From assembly GCA_016183765.1 (NCBI GenBank), contig JACPEA010000002.1, positions 361,832 through 425,831 on the forward strand: a stretch of DNA of 64,000 nt, read 5' to 3'. Source of the stretch: Bacteroidota bacterium. GTDB lineage: Bacteria; Bacteroidota; Bacteroidia; Chitinophagales; Chitinophagaceae. Positions 34,491 through 42,430 of this stretch are shown one piece after another (position 1 is the stretch's first letter; each line of letters starts with the position of its first letter). The position numbers and the translations under genes were made by a program. Below the pieces are notes generated by a model. That model worked only from the letters and a program-made list of their open reading frames with translations, was not told the DNA's origin and did not search any database.

Positions 34491-35855
34491 TCAAATGGCT
34501 TTACTGAAAGTATTGGCACCACTTTGGTTGCGCCAGAGATGGGCATCGATCGCTGCGCTGATATTGCGGATGAACGACATGCCCAGTGGGGTTACTTCGA
34601 TCTTGTTGCCCGACAGGATTACCAGTCCGTCGGCTTCTAACAACGCCAGTTTCCGGAAAGCTTCCCGAACAAATGCGGGATTCAGTTCCGGGTCATCAAG
34701 TTCGGTCTGGTTGCGACACATCAGCTCCAGTATCTTTTTACGGAGTACCACATCCTCCTTATTCAGCAGGTGACCATGCACCAGGGGCAGTACCCCCTGG
34801 TTGATCCTGGCCTCATAAGCTTCCACTTCTTTTTCGTTTTGTGCAAATGCATTCCAGGCATCGCTGATACTGGATACACCCAGGCCGATGATCAGTTTGG
34901 ACCGCGTAGTGGTATACCCCATAAAGTTGCGATGCAGCTTCCCTGCACGTGCTGCCGTAAATAATTTGTCGTTGGCCAGCGCAAAATGATCCATGCCGAT
35001 ACTCTGGAAACCGGCTGCTTCCAGCAATTCCCTTCCCCTGCTGTACATGGCCCATTTCTCTGCCGCTGCCGGCAGGTCGGCTTCTGTGTAGCGGCGCTGT
35101 ACCTTACTTTTCCAGGGCACATGTGCATAAGAGTAAAAAGCGATCCTGTCGGGCATCAGGGTCTTGATGCGTTCCACCGTATGCTCCACACTGCTGATGG
35201 TCTGGTGCGGTAAACCATACACGAGGTCGATATTGATACTGTTGTAATGGTAGGTACGTGCCCAGTCTACTACTTCTTTGGTCTTTTCGAACGACTGGAT
35301 CCTGTTGATCACGAACTGCACTTTGGGATCAAAATCCTGCACACCCAGGCTGATGCGGTTAAAACCCAGTTCGGCCAGCCGCTTGATATGTTCTTCTGTG
35401 GTATAGTTCGGATGTACTTCTATGCTGAATTCATGATCCTGGGTAACGATCGCGTCTTTGGTGATACCCCTGATCAGTTGTTCCAGGTTATCAGGACTGA
35501 AAAAAGTAGGTGTACCACCACCCAGGTGTATCTCTTTGATGGTGGGCGTGGTTGACAAGAGGGAACGATACATGGCCCATTCTTTCAGTACGGCGCTGAT
35601 ATAGGGGTCTTCTACCGCATGGTTCACGGTGATGCGTTTGGTGCAGGCGCAGAAAGTACACAGGTTCTCACAAAAAGGCAGGTGGATATAAATACAGATC
35701 TCACCGTTCTCTTCCCGGAAAGTATTCACCACTGTGTCTTTCCATTTCTGTTCATTGATGCTGGCAAAATCCCAGTAAGGAACTGTTGGGTAACTGGTAT
35801 AACGGGGTGTGGGCAGGTCGTACTTCTGCAGTAAGGGTAATATGGATGGCTTCAT
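34491..35855 (-). CDS. hemN: Oxygen-independent coproporphyrinogen III oxidase
   Basis: Radical SAM enzyme that makes protoporphyrinogen IX without oxygen. Length 454 residues from the ATG at 35855; the frame runs on to 35942 but the promoter box at 35877-35884 excludes that. The N-terminus KYDLPTPRYTSYPTVPYWD is the HemN signature. The 4Fe4S ligands are Cys62, Cys66 and Cys69 in CENLCTFCAC, which also has the fourth family Cys71. EIHLGGGTPTFFSPDNLEQL is the SAM-binding part. The C-terminal HemN domain ends in the winged-helix-like ISAAIDAHLW. A standalone gene with its own promoter. Confidence 0.95.
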   Translation of the reverse strand: MKPSILPLLQKYDLPTPRYTSYPTVPYWDFASINEQKWKDTVVNTFREENGEICIYIHLPFCENLCTFCACTKRITVNHAVEDPYISAVLKEWAMYRSLLSTTPTIKEIHLGGGTPTFFSPDNLEQLIRGITKDAIVTQDHEFSIEVHPNYTTEEHIKRLAELGFNRISLGVQDFDPKVQFVINRIQSFEKTKEVVDWARTYHYNSINIDLVYGLPHQTISSVEHTVERIKTLMPDRIAFYSYAHVPWKSKVQRRYTEADLPAAAEKWAMYSRGRELLEAAGFQSIGMDHFALANDKLFTAARAGKLHRNFMGYTTTRSKLIIGLGVSSISDAWNAFAQNEKEVEAYEARINQGVLPLVHGHLLNKEDVVLRKKILELMCRNQTELDDPELNPAFVREAFRKLALLEADGLVILSGNKIEVTPLGMSFIRNISAAIDAHLWRNQSGANTFSKAI

Positions 35856-35876
35856 ACAATAAGTTGTGGTACGGGG

Positions 35877-35884
35877 CAAAATTA
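35877..35884 (-). promoter_or_regulatory. -7 promoter box of hemN
   Basis: TAATTTTG on the minus strand, a perfect TAnnTTTG, 21 bases before the ATG at 35855. It shows that the longer open frame from 35942 is not translated. Confidence 0.65.
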
Positions 35885-35979
35885 TCCAGGCTGGTTGCTG
35901 TAAAATATGATAAATGTTAGCGGATTTGCCGGAAAGGCCCAATAACTGTCATCTGGCTGTAAAATAATCGGGAGTTGAG

Positions 35980-35987
35980 TATCTTTA
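35980..35987 (+). promoter_or_regulatory. Putative -7 box of the gamma-glutamyltransferase gene
   Basis: TATCTTTA, one base off TAnnTTTG, 22 bases before the ATG at 36010. The same octamer precedes the saccharopine dehydrogenase-like and WG-repeat genes. Confidence 0.45.
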
Positions 35988-36009
35988 GACTTCCTGACCA
36001 ACTAAAACA

Positions 36010-37920
36010 ATGCAAATGAAGAAATCTCTTTTCTCCCTGGTTCTTGTTGTTATGGGTGCTACCCTGCTGGCCCAGCCTACCCAGAAACCGCCTTTACATG
36101 GCAAAAACTGGATGGCCATTACGGGTAAACCGCTGGCAGCCACAGCCGGATCCATCGTTTTTCAAAAAGGCGGCAACGCCGTTGATGCGGCCTGTGCCAT
36201 GCTGGCCGCCACCTGTACCATGTGGGATGTATTGAGCTGGGGCGGTGAAACGCAGGCTCTGATCTATAATCCTAAAACAAAAAAAGTCATCGCGATCAAT
36301 GCCCTGGGCGTAGCACCCACAGGCGCCACCGTTGATTTTTTTAAAAGCAAAGGTTACCAGTTCCCGCCGGAGTATGGTCCGCTGGCTGCGGTAACGCCCG
36401 GCACCGTAGGTGGTTTGTGCCTGATGTTATCTGAATATGGCACCATGAGTTTGAAACAGGTGCTGGAACCTGCCATGCAACTGGCGGCAGGTTACCCGAT
36501 CGATGCACAGACGGCCAATAGTATTGAGCGGGGTAAAGACCGCATCAAGGAATGGCCCTATTCCGCCAAAGTATTCCTCACCCACAAAGGTGAAAAACGC
36601 GAAGCGCCCGAAGCCGGAGAAATTTTTGTGCAGAAAGACTTGCTGAATACCTTGACGAAACTGGTAGAAGCCGAACAAAACGCACTGAAGAAAAAGAAGA
36701 GCCGTAAAGAAGCCATCATGGCGGCATACGACCGTTTTTACAAAGGCGATATTGCCGATGAATTCGTGCGTGGCAGCCGCGAACAGGGCGGACTGATCAC
36801 CAAAGAGGACCTGGCCAAATGGAAACCCATCATTGAAGAGCCCCTGATGACCAATTACAAAGGCATTGATGTATACAAACTGCAGCAATGGACACAGGGA
36901 CCAATGATGTTACAGACTTTGAACATCCTGGAGAACTTTGACCTCAAATCCATGGGATATAACAGTCCCAAATATATCCATACCGTTTACCAGGCCATGA
37001 ACCTGGCCTATGCCGACCGTGATTTCTATTACGGCGATCCTGCTTTTCCGCCACAGGAGCCCATCAGGGGTTTGTTGAGCAAGGACTACGCAAAAGAAAG
37101 GGCCAGACTGATCGGTTATGAGAAGAACGATGCGTTTGCCCAGCCCGGCGATCCCTATCCTTTTGAAGGAAAGACCAATCCTTATCTCGATCTGCTGAAA
37201 CAGCGGGTGGCACTGACCGACAGCGCTGCAGGATCCGGAAATGCCATTCCCAAACACGACCAGACCGCTTCTCTGCACCAGTTGGTACCGGGCATTGATG
37301 AAGCCTATATGGATCGTTTATGGCGTGGTACCACTTCTGTGGAAGCAGCCGACACATCGGGCTGGGTAGTGTCCATCGTGCCCAGCGGAGGCTGGATACC
37401 GGCCTGCATTGCGGGTAGTACCGGAGTGGGTATGAGCCAGCGCATGCAGAGTTTTGTACTGGATCCGCTGATCGATCCGTTCAATGTGGTAGAGCCTGGT
37501 AAAAGGCCGCGTGTAACGTTGACGCCTTCACTGGCGCTGAAAGAGGGCAAACCTTATCTCTGTTTTGGTGTACAGGGGGGCGATACCCAGGATCAGAACC
37601 TGGTGCAGTTTTTCCTGAATATGGCAGAGTTTGATATGACCGTACAGAAAGCCACCGAAGCACCGAATTTCAATACCAACCAGCTATGGTTATCACTGGG
37701 CGGAACCAAACTGGCCGATCGTAAACCCAGACCTGGCAGTATCCTGCTTTCCAATGAAACACCGGAAGCCGTGCGTAACGAGCTGAAGAAAATGGGCTAT
37801 AAGATCAGCACCGGCAACAGGACCAGTGGCCCCATCAATGCGATCCTGTTCGATCACAAACATGGCAGTTTGTGGGGCGGCAGCAGTAATAATGGAGAAG
37901 ATTATGGAATAGGCTGGTAA
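36010..37920 (+). CDS. ggt: Gamma-glutamyltransferase, exported
   Basis: Periplasmic Ntn hydrolase that cleaves or transfers gamma-glutamyl groups, for example from glutathione. Length 636 residues with a signal peptide ending LLAQ. The precursor self-cleaves before the catalytic Thr; here Thr441 in RGTTSVEAADTSGW, giving subunits of about 420 and 195 residues. The usual TTHFS continues as TTSVE, so the His is replaced by Ser. The GGT signature region is present as GWVVSIVPSGGWIPACIAGST. The ATG at 36016 is an equally possible start. The gene stands alone between a promoter and a terminator. Confidence 0.92.
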   Translation: MQMKKSLFSLVLVVMGATLLAQPTQKPPLHGKNWMAITGKPLAATAGSIVFQKGGNAVDAACAMLAATCTMWDVLSWGGETQALIYNPKTKKVIAINALGVAPTGATVDFFKSKGYQFPPEYGPLAAVTPGTVGGLCLMLSEYGTMSLKQVLEPAMQLAAGYPIDAQTANSIERGKDRIKEWPYSAKVFLTHKGEKREAPEAGEIFVQKDLLNTLTKLVEAEQNALKKKKSRKEAIMAAYDRFYKGDIADEFVRGSREQGGLITKEDLAKWKPIIEEPLMTNYKGIDVYKLQQWTQGPMMLQTLNILENFDLKSMGYNSPKYIHTVYQAMNLAYADRDFYYGDPAFPPQEPIRGLLSKDYAKERARLIGYEKNDAFAQPGDPYPFEGKTNPYLDLLKQRVALTDSAAGSGNAIPKHDQTASLHQLVPGIDEAYMDRLWRGTTSVEAADTSGWVVSIVPSGGWIPACIAGSTGVGMSQRMQSFVLDPLIDPFNVVEPGKRPRVTLTPSLALKEGKPYLCFGVQGGDTQDQNLVQFFLNMAEFDMTVQKATEAPNFNTNQLWLSLGGTKLADRKPRPGSILLSNETPEAVRNELKKMGYKISTGNRTSGPINAILFDHKHGSLWGGSSNNGEDYGIGW

Positions 37921-37936
37921 CATTTTCTGACAGCAT

Positions 37937-37976
37937 AAAAAAAGCCCTGGTTGTTGTAACAGCCAGGGCTTTTTTT
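37937..37976. terminator. Bidirectional terminator
   Basis: Stem aaaaaaagccctgg/ccagggcttttttt with a 12-base loop. It ends the gamma-glutamyltransferase gene and the leftward alcohol dehydrogenase gene. Confidence 0.93.
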
Positions 37977-37990
37977 ATGGGAATGATATT

Positions 37991-39040
37991 TTAAAGCGTA
38001 CTCATATCCAGCACAAAACGGTATTTCACATCAGACCGGATCATTCTTTCATAGGCATCGTTGATATAATTCATCGGGATCAGTTCAATATCGGAAACAA
38101 TGTTCTTTTCGGCGCAGTAATCCAGCATTTCCTGGGTTTCCTTAATGCCGCCGATCATGGAACCGATGATACTCCTGCGTTTGGTGATAAGCGAGAAAGG
38201 TGATAAGGAAGGTTCTTCAGAAGGAAGACCCACGATCAGCAGTTTCCCTTCCAGGTCAAGCAGGTTCAGGAAATCCGTGTAATCATGGTTGGCGGATACG
38301 GTATCCAGGATCACATCAAAATGACCGGCATGTTTTTTCATGGCCTCCTTGTCTGTCGACAGCAGGAAATGATGTGCCCCCAACCTTTTGGCATCAGCCT
38401 CTTTTTTCGGAGAAGTGCTGATCACGGTAACATCTGCGCCAAAGGATACGGCGAATTTAACGCCCATATGGCCCAGTCCACCCAGGCCCACTACGGCCAC
38501 TTTCTGTCCCGCTTTCACACCTGCAAAACGCAGGGGTGAATAGGTGGTGATGCCGGCACATAGCAAAGGCGCGGCTGCGGCGGGGTCCAGTTTATCGGAA
38601 AGATGTAACACAAACCGCTCTTTTACCACGATCTGCGATGAATAACCTCCCTGTGCAATACTAACGCCATCCCTTTCCAGTGTGTTATAGGTGCCGGTCA
38701 TACCTTCTTCGCAGTATTGTTCCATGTCTTTGTTACAACTCTTACAGTTGCAGCAGGAATCCACCATTACGCCTACTCCCACTTTTTCACCTATTTTGAA
38801 ATTAGTAACGGCGTTGCCTACGCCTACCACTTCACCAATGATCTCATGTCCGGGAACCATTGGGTACATGGAACCACCCCATTCGTTACGGGCCTGGTGT
38901 ATATCGCTGTGGCAAACACCACAGTAGTATATCCTGATCTGCACATCATCTGCGCGCAGGTCCCTTCTTTCGAATGAGAACGGTTGTAAGGGGCTTTGGG
39001 CATCTAAAGCTGCATATGCTTTTGCGGGTATCATACTCAT
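37991..39040 (-). CDS. Zinc-dependent alcohol dehydrogenase (CAD/YahK type)
   Basis: NAD(P)H-dependent medium-chain alcohol/aldehyde reductase, 349 residues from the ATG at 39040. Catalytic zinc ligands lie in YCGVCHSDIHQA and PGHEIIG; four structural zinc cysteines lie in CCNCKSCNKDMEQYC. The Rossmann motif is VAVVGLGGLGHMGVKFA. These features place it in the cinnamyl alcohol dehydrogenase/YahK branch, which reduces a range of aldehydes with NADPH. A weak -7 box (GAACTTTG, 39062-39069) supports this start. It follows the fucose-type operon by 136 bp; a link to lactaldehyde or other aldehyde handling is possible but unproven. Confidence 0.92.
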   Translation of the reverse strand: MSMIPAKAYAALDAQSPLQPFSFERRDLRADDVQIRIYYCGVCHSDIHQARNEWGGSMYPMVPGHEIIGEVVGVGNAVTNFKIGEKVGVGVMVDSCCNCKSCNKDMEQYCEEGMTGTYNTLERDGVSIAQGGYSSQIVVKERFVLHLSDKLDPAAAAPLLCAGITTYSPLRFAGVKAGQKVAVVGLGGLGHMGVKFAVSFGADVTVISTSPKKEADAKRLGAHHFLLSTDKEAMKKHAGHFDVILDTVSANHDYTDFLNLLDLEGKLLIVGLPSEEPSLSPFSLITKRRSIIGSMIGGIKETQEMLDYCAEKNIVSDIELIPMNYINDAYERMIRSDVKYRFVLDMSTL

Positions 39041-39176
39041 TTTTTTGGGTGATCGACCAGGCAAAGTTCTGCATTAACCGGATAAAAAAGCAAAAGAGAT
39101 TTGTATTAAACCATCCATTTCTGATAGTTTATTGATAAGCCATGCTGGACAGCCGAACAATCCTGCTTTTGCAGTA

Positions 39177-39944
39177 CTAATTATTCAACTTGATAAAACC
39201 ACCGTCGATGGGATAGTCGTTCCCGGAAATAAAGGAAGCTTCTTTACTGCAGAGATACAGCGCCATTGCCGCCACTTCTTTGGTTTCAGCCATACGGCCG
39301 ATGGGTTGTGTTTGCGATAGTTTGGCAAACATTTCTTTTTCTTTTCCGGGATAGTGTTTGGCCAGGAATCCATCGACAAATGGTGTATGCACCCTGGCCG
39401 GCGAAATGGAATTGCAGCGGATGCCTTCCTGCAGGTAATCCCTGGCCACGCTCATGGTCATGGCATATACGGCACCCTTGCTCATGCTGTAGGCAAAACG
39501 ATCCGGTATGCCCACCAGCGCCGCAATAGAAGCGATGTTCAGGATCACCCCACCTCCCTGCCGGATAAATTGCGGGATGGCCTGGTGTAAACAGTTATAA
39601 GTGCCTTTTACATTTACATTGAATACCCGTTCAAAATCTTCTACAGAAGTATTGGCTGCTGTACCCACATGCGCCACACCGGCGCTGTTCACCAGGATAT
39701 CGATCTGGCCGATCTGGCCGAAGACAGCAGCTACCTGCGACTGGTCGCTCACATCACAGATATGGTATGCCGCTTTGCAGCCATCGGCTTCGATGGCTGC
39801 AACGGTTTGTTTCGCATGTTCCTCGTTGATCTCGATGATATGTACGATGGCGCCCTGCCGGGCAAAGGTTTCTGCAATGGCTTTTCCTATGCCACTTCCG
39901 GCACCGGTGATCAGGGCCTGTTGTTGTTGTAAAGAGAACATCAT
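39177..39944 (-). CDS. SDR oxidoreductase, probable 2-keto-3-deoxy-L-fuconate dehydrogenase
   Basis: Length 255 residues from the ATG at 39944 (a second ATG follows directly). NAD-binding TGAGSGIGKAIA, the NSAG motif LVNSAGVAH, and the catalytic Tyr-x3-Lys in AYSMSKGAVYAM are intact. The segment SPARVHTPFVDGFLAKHYP is what I associate with SDRs of non-phosphorylative L-fucose pathways, which oxidise 2-keto-3-deoxy-L-fuconate. It lies 10 bp downstream of the mutarotase gene in the fucP operon. The specific substrate is inferred from context and that motif; the SDR assignment itself is secure. Confidence 0.85.
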   Translation of the reverse strand: MMFSLQQQQALITGAGSGIGKAIAETFARQGAIVHIIEINEEHAKQTVAAIEADGCKAAYHICDVSDQSQVAAVFGQIGQIDILVNSAGVAHVGTAANTSVEDFERVFNVNVKGTYNCLHQAIPQFIRQGGGVILNIASIAALVGIPDRFAYSMSKGAVYAMTMSVARDYLQEGIRCNSISPARVHTPFVDGFLAKHYPGKEKEMFAKLSQTQPIGRMAETKEVAAMALYLCSKEASFISGNDYPIDGGFIKLNN

Positions 39945-39954
39945 GCTTCGGTTC

Positions 39955-40305
39955 TTAGGGTTGAATATAATCTTGTTCCAGGTCAAATATCTTGTTCATC
40001 AGCACCCATTTTTCGCCAGGCCGAGCAAATGGCAGGGCTTGCTGAAACTGCCACATCAGCTGTTCCCATTCCTGCACTTTCGGGTTGCCGGCATCGGCGC
40101 TTGCCTTCTCTTCAAAACGGAAACTGTCGTTCACTTCCATGATCATAAAAAGCCGGTTGGCCACCCGGTAGATCTGCATCTGCGTGATGCCGGATGCGGT
40201 AATGCTGCCGATGATCTCCGGCCATACTTTCCGGTGCCAGTCATCATAAGCCGCGATGCGGTCGGATTCATCCACCAGGTCAAGTGCAAAACAATACCTG
40301 TTCAT
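39955..40305 (-). CDS. L-rhamnose/L-fucose mutarotase family protein
   Basis: Sugar mutarotase of the RhaM/DUF718 family, 116 residues. It speeds alpha/beta anomer exchange of a 6-deoxy sugar after uptake. Conserved features: the N-terminal CFALDLVDE, YDDWHRKVWPEI with the His/Trp substrate contacts, YRVANRLFMIMEV, and the C-terminal WVLMNKIFDLE. The start overlaps the fucP stop by 4 bp and the SDR gene follows in 10 bp, so L-fucose is the more likely sugar than rhamnose (inference from the transporter). Confidence 0.93.
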   Translation of the reverse strand: MNRYCFALDLVDESDRIAAYDDWHRKVWPEIIGSITASGITQMQIYRVANRLFMIMEVNDSFRFEEKASADAGNPKVQEWEQLMWQFQQALPFARPGEKWVLMNKIFDLEQDYIQP

Positions 40306-41567
40306 GGTAAAACGGTTTTACGGATACTCTGCCCTTTCCATCCAAAATAAAATACTATGGCAAAACAAAAGAGTGGTACGATATATCCCAGCTGGATATT
40401 GCCTGTCATATCACTGATCTGTGCCATCGTCGGAGGCAAGATAGCACCTCCCACGATGGCCATTACGATCAAACTGCTGCCAAATTTAGCATCACCCCCC
40501 AGTTCGCGGATACCCAGTGAAAAAATAGTAGGGAACATGATCGACATGAAAAAGGCAATGGCGATCACCGCATAAACGGCAACCATACCCTGTGCAAACA
40601 TGGCGACACCACTTAGCACGGTACAGAGCAGGGCATAGCTGGCCAGCAGCCTGGCAGGTGGGATGAATTTCATAAAGAAAGTGCCGGCAAAACGACCGAT
40701 CATAAATGCCATTCCACAACCCCAGCCAAGATAATCCGCCGCTTTCACCCGGTCAATACCGGCTGCATCCACGGCGAAGAGTATAAAGAAACTGAACACA
40801 CATACCTGTGCGCCTACATAAAAGAATTGTGCGATTACGGCCCAGCGGAGGTGGCTGTGGCGGAGACTATGGAACAGGTTCTTGCCAACAGCCTGCTCAT
40901 CATTATCCTGGATCTCCGGTAATTTGATCAGGGCAAACAGGATGGCCACTAACAGGATGATACTACCCAATACCAGGTACGGCGTTTTTACACTGGACGC
41001 TTCCGATGCCAGTGCCAGTTTACGGGCTGTTTCCGTCATCGCATTCAGCTCTTCATCGGAGAATCCTTTGGTGAGGATGATGCGTGCACCGATGATGGGT
41101 GCCAGGGTAACGGCCAGGCCGTTAAAGGACTGTGCAAAATTCAGCCGCTGTGTGGCCGTAGCCGGATCGCCCAACAGGGATGCGTAGGGATTGGCAGCAG
41201 TCTCAAGTATGGTTAAGCCGCAGGCAATGATGAACAGTGCCAACAGGAAGAATAAATATTGTTGTGTATTGGCCGCCGGAATGAACAGGAACGATCCAGT
41301 CGCAAAAAGCAACAAACCCGTAATGATACCTGCTTTGTAGCCGTATTTGCGCATGATGAACCCTGCCGGTAAAGCCATCACGAAATAAGCAATGAATACG
41401 GCAGAATCTACCAGTGAGGACTGCAGCGTATTCAGACTGAATGATTTTTTCAGGTGTGGTATCAGGATGGGATCCAGGTTATGCACAAAACCCCATAAAA
41501 AGAAAAGTGATGTCACCAGTATAAAAGGATACAGCATATTGCGCTGTTGCAGCGAGGCAGGTTTCAT
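40302..41567 (-). CDS. fucP: L-fucose:H+ symporter
   Basis: Major facilitator permease of 421 residues with 12 membrane helices. It matches the FucP family: VTSLFFLWGFVHNLDPILIPHLKKSF at the start, FVMALPAGFIMRKYGYKAGI as the helix 2-3 loop motif, ETAANPYASLLGDPATATQRLNFAQSFNGL with the sugar/proton-site Asn/Glu/Gln residues, and the late GRFAGTFFMKFIPPARLL. A related use for glucose/galactose (GluP) is possible in this family. It heads the operon fucP, mutarotase, SDR and is transcribed away from the IclR regulator, across an operator-like palindrome. Confidence 0.93.
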   Translation of the reverse strand: MKPASLQQRNMLYPFILVTSLFFLWGFVHNLDPILIPHLKKSFSLNTLQSSLVDSAVFIAYFVMALPAGFIMRKYGYKAGIITGLLLFATGSFLFIPAANTQQYLFFLLALFIIACGLTILETAANPYASLLGDPATATQRLNFAQSFNGLAVTLAPIIGARIILTKGFSDEELNAMTETARKLALASEASSVKTPYLVLGSIILLVAILFALIKLPEIQDNDEQAVGKNLFHSLRHSHLRWAVIAQFFYVGAQVCVFSFFILFAVDAAGIDRVKAADYLGWGCGMAFMIGRFAGTFFMKFIPPARLLASYALLCTVLSGVAMFAQGMVAVYAVIAIAFFMSIMFPTIFSLGIRELGGDAKFGSSLIVMAIVGGAILPPTMAQISDMTGNIQLGYIVPLFCFAIVFYFGWKGQSIRKTVLP

Positions 41568-41583
41568 AAGCAGGCAGTCGTTT

Positions 41584-41600
41584 ATTCCATGTTATGGAAT
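41584..41600. promoter_or_regulatory. Operator-like palindrome between fucP and the IclR gene
   Basis: ATTCCAT-N3-ATGGAAT, perfect 7-bp arms, 17-33 bases upstream of the fucP ATG. The spacing and position fit a dimeric IclR binding site controlling fucP. Confidence 0.6.
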
Positions 41601-41613
41601 TATATTCTTTTAT

Positions 41614-41650
41614 ATGGATTGAAACTAAGGTTTTCTCTGAATCATTCCAT
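41614..41650. promoter_or_regulatory. Second pair of operator half-sites
   Basis: ATGGATT at 41614-41620 and ATTCCAT at 41644-41650 repeat the half-sites of the 41584-41600 palindrome, in the everted orientation, closer to the regulator gene. IclR tetramers often use two sites. Confidence 0.45.
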
Positions 41651-41686
41651 ATTTTTGGTTTGTTTTTTACAGAAAATTAAAGATGT

Positions 41687-42421
41687 ATGATACAGGTAAT
41701 CCATCGGGCGATCGATATCCTTGAGTTTGTGGCACGTGACCCGGAAAGACCTAAACTTTTGGGTGAGATCTCTGCCGGCATCAACCTGAAACCCGGTACC
41801 TGCGCCAATATTGTAAAAACGCTTACCCTTCGCGGTTACCTGGAAAAACTGGATGCACAGAAAGGTTATCTCCCCGGCAAACAACTGTACACCTTACTGG
41901 GCAATACCGGTTATAAGAAAGACCTGATAGAAGCGGCCGACCTGGAAATGGAGATCCTGACCGCCAAATTGAACGAAAACACTTTACTGGCCGTACTGAA
42001 TGGCGAAAACCGCGTGGTGATCCACCGCAAACAAAGCAACCAGCTGGTTCAGGCACACACACCGGATGAGAAAAAAGCATACGATTCTTCCACCGGCCGT
42101 TTGCTCATCGCCATGTTACCGGATGAGGAACTGGAGAAATTCATCGCCCGTTTTGGCCTGCCCCCCTCTCAGTTATGGCACGATGCCAATACGCAACGTA
42201 AGTTTTACCAGCAGGTGGAACAGATCCGCGACAAAGGGTATGCATTGATCGAAGACAGCGTACAGATCATCGGCCTGGCCGTACCGGTTTACCGGAACGA
42301 TGCCATGGTAGCCAGTCTCAGTATCTATATGCCGGCATTCCGCTGTACCGACAAGATCCGGAACCGTATGATCAAACTATGTATGGAAGCAGCCAAAAAA
42401 ATATCGAAGAACCTGAACTAA
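41687..42421 (+). CDS. IclR-family transcriptional regulator
   Basis: Length 244 residues. The N-terminal winged helix (residues 1-60: VIHRAIDILEFVARDPERPKLLGEISAGINLKPGTCANIVKTL in pieces) is followed by the IclR effector domain with SSTGRLLIAMLPDEELEKF and a C-terminal GLAVPVYRNDAMVASLSIYMP, the small-molecule pocket. It is divergent from fucP and most likely represses or activates that operon in response to a fucose-derived acid, through the palindrome in the 119-bp gap. The gene is convergent with the dipeptidase gene (9 bp between stops). Confidence 0.93.
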   Translation: MIQVIHRAIDILEFVARDPERPKLLGEISAGINLKPGTCANIVKTLTLRGYLEKLDAQKGYLPGKQLYTLLGNTGYKKDLIEAADLEMEILTAKLNENTLLAVLNGENRVVIHRKQSNQLVQAHTPDEKKAYDSSTGRLLIAMLPDEELEKFIARFGLPPSQLWHDANTQRKFYQQVEQIRDKGYALIEDSVQIIGLAVPVYRNDAMVASLSIYMPAFRCTDKIRNRMIKLCMEAAKKISKNLN

Positions 42422-42430
42422 GCTGCCCGG

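Noticed and set aside
37991..39040. Alcohol dehydrogenase as part of the fucose operon
   Set aside because: A 136-bp gap with its own weak promoter box separates it from the SDR gene; functional link is only possible, not shown.
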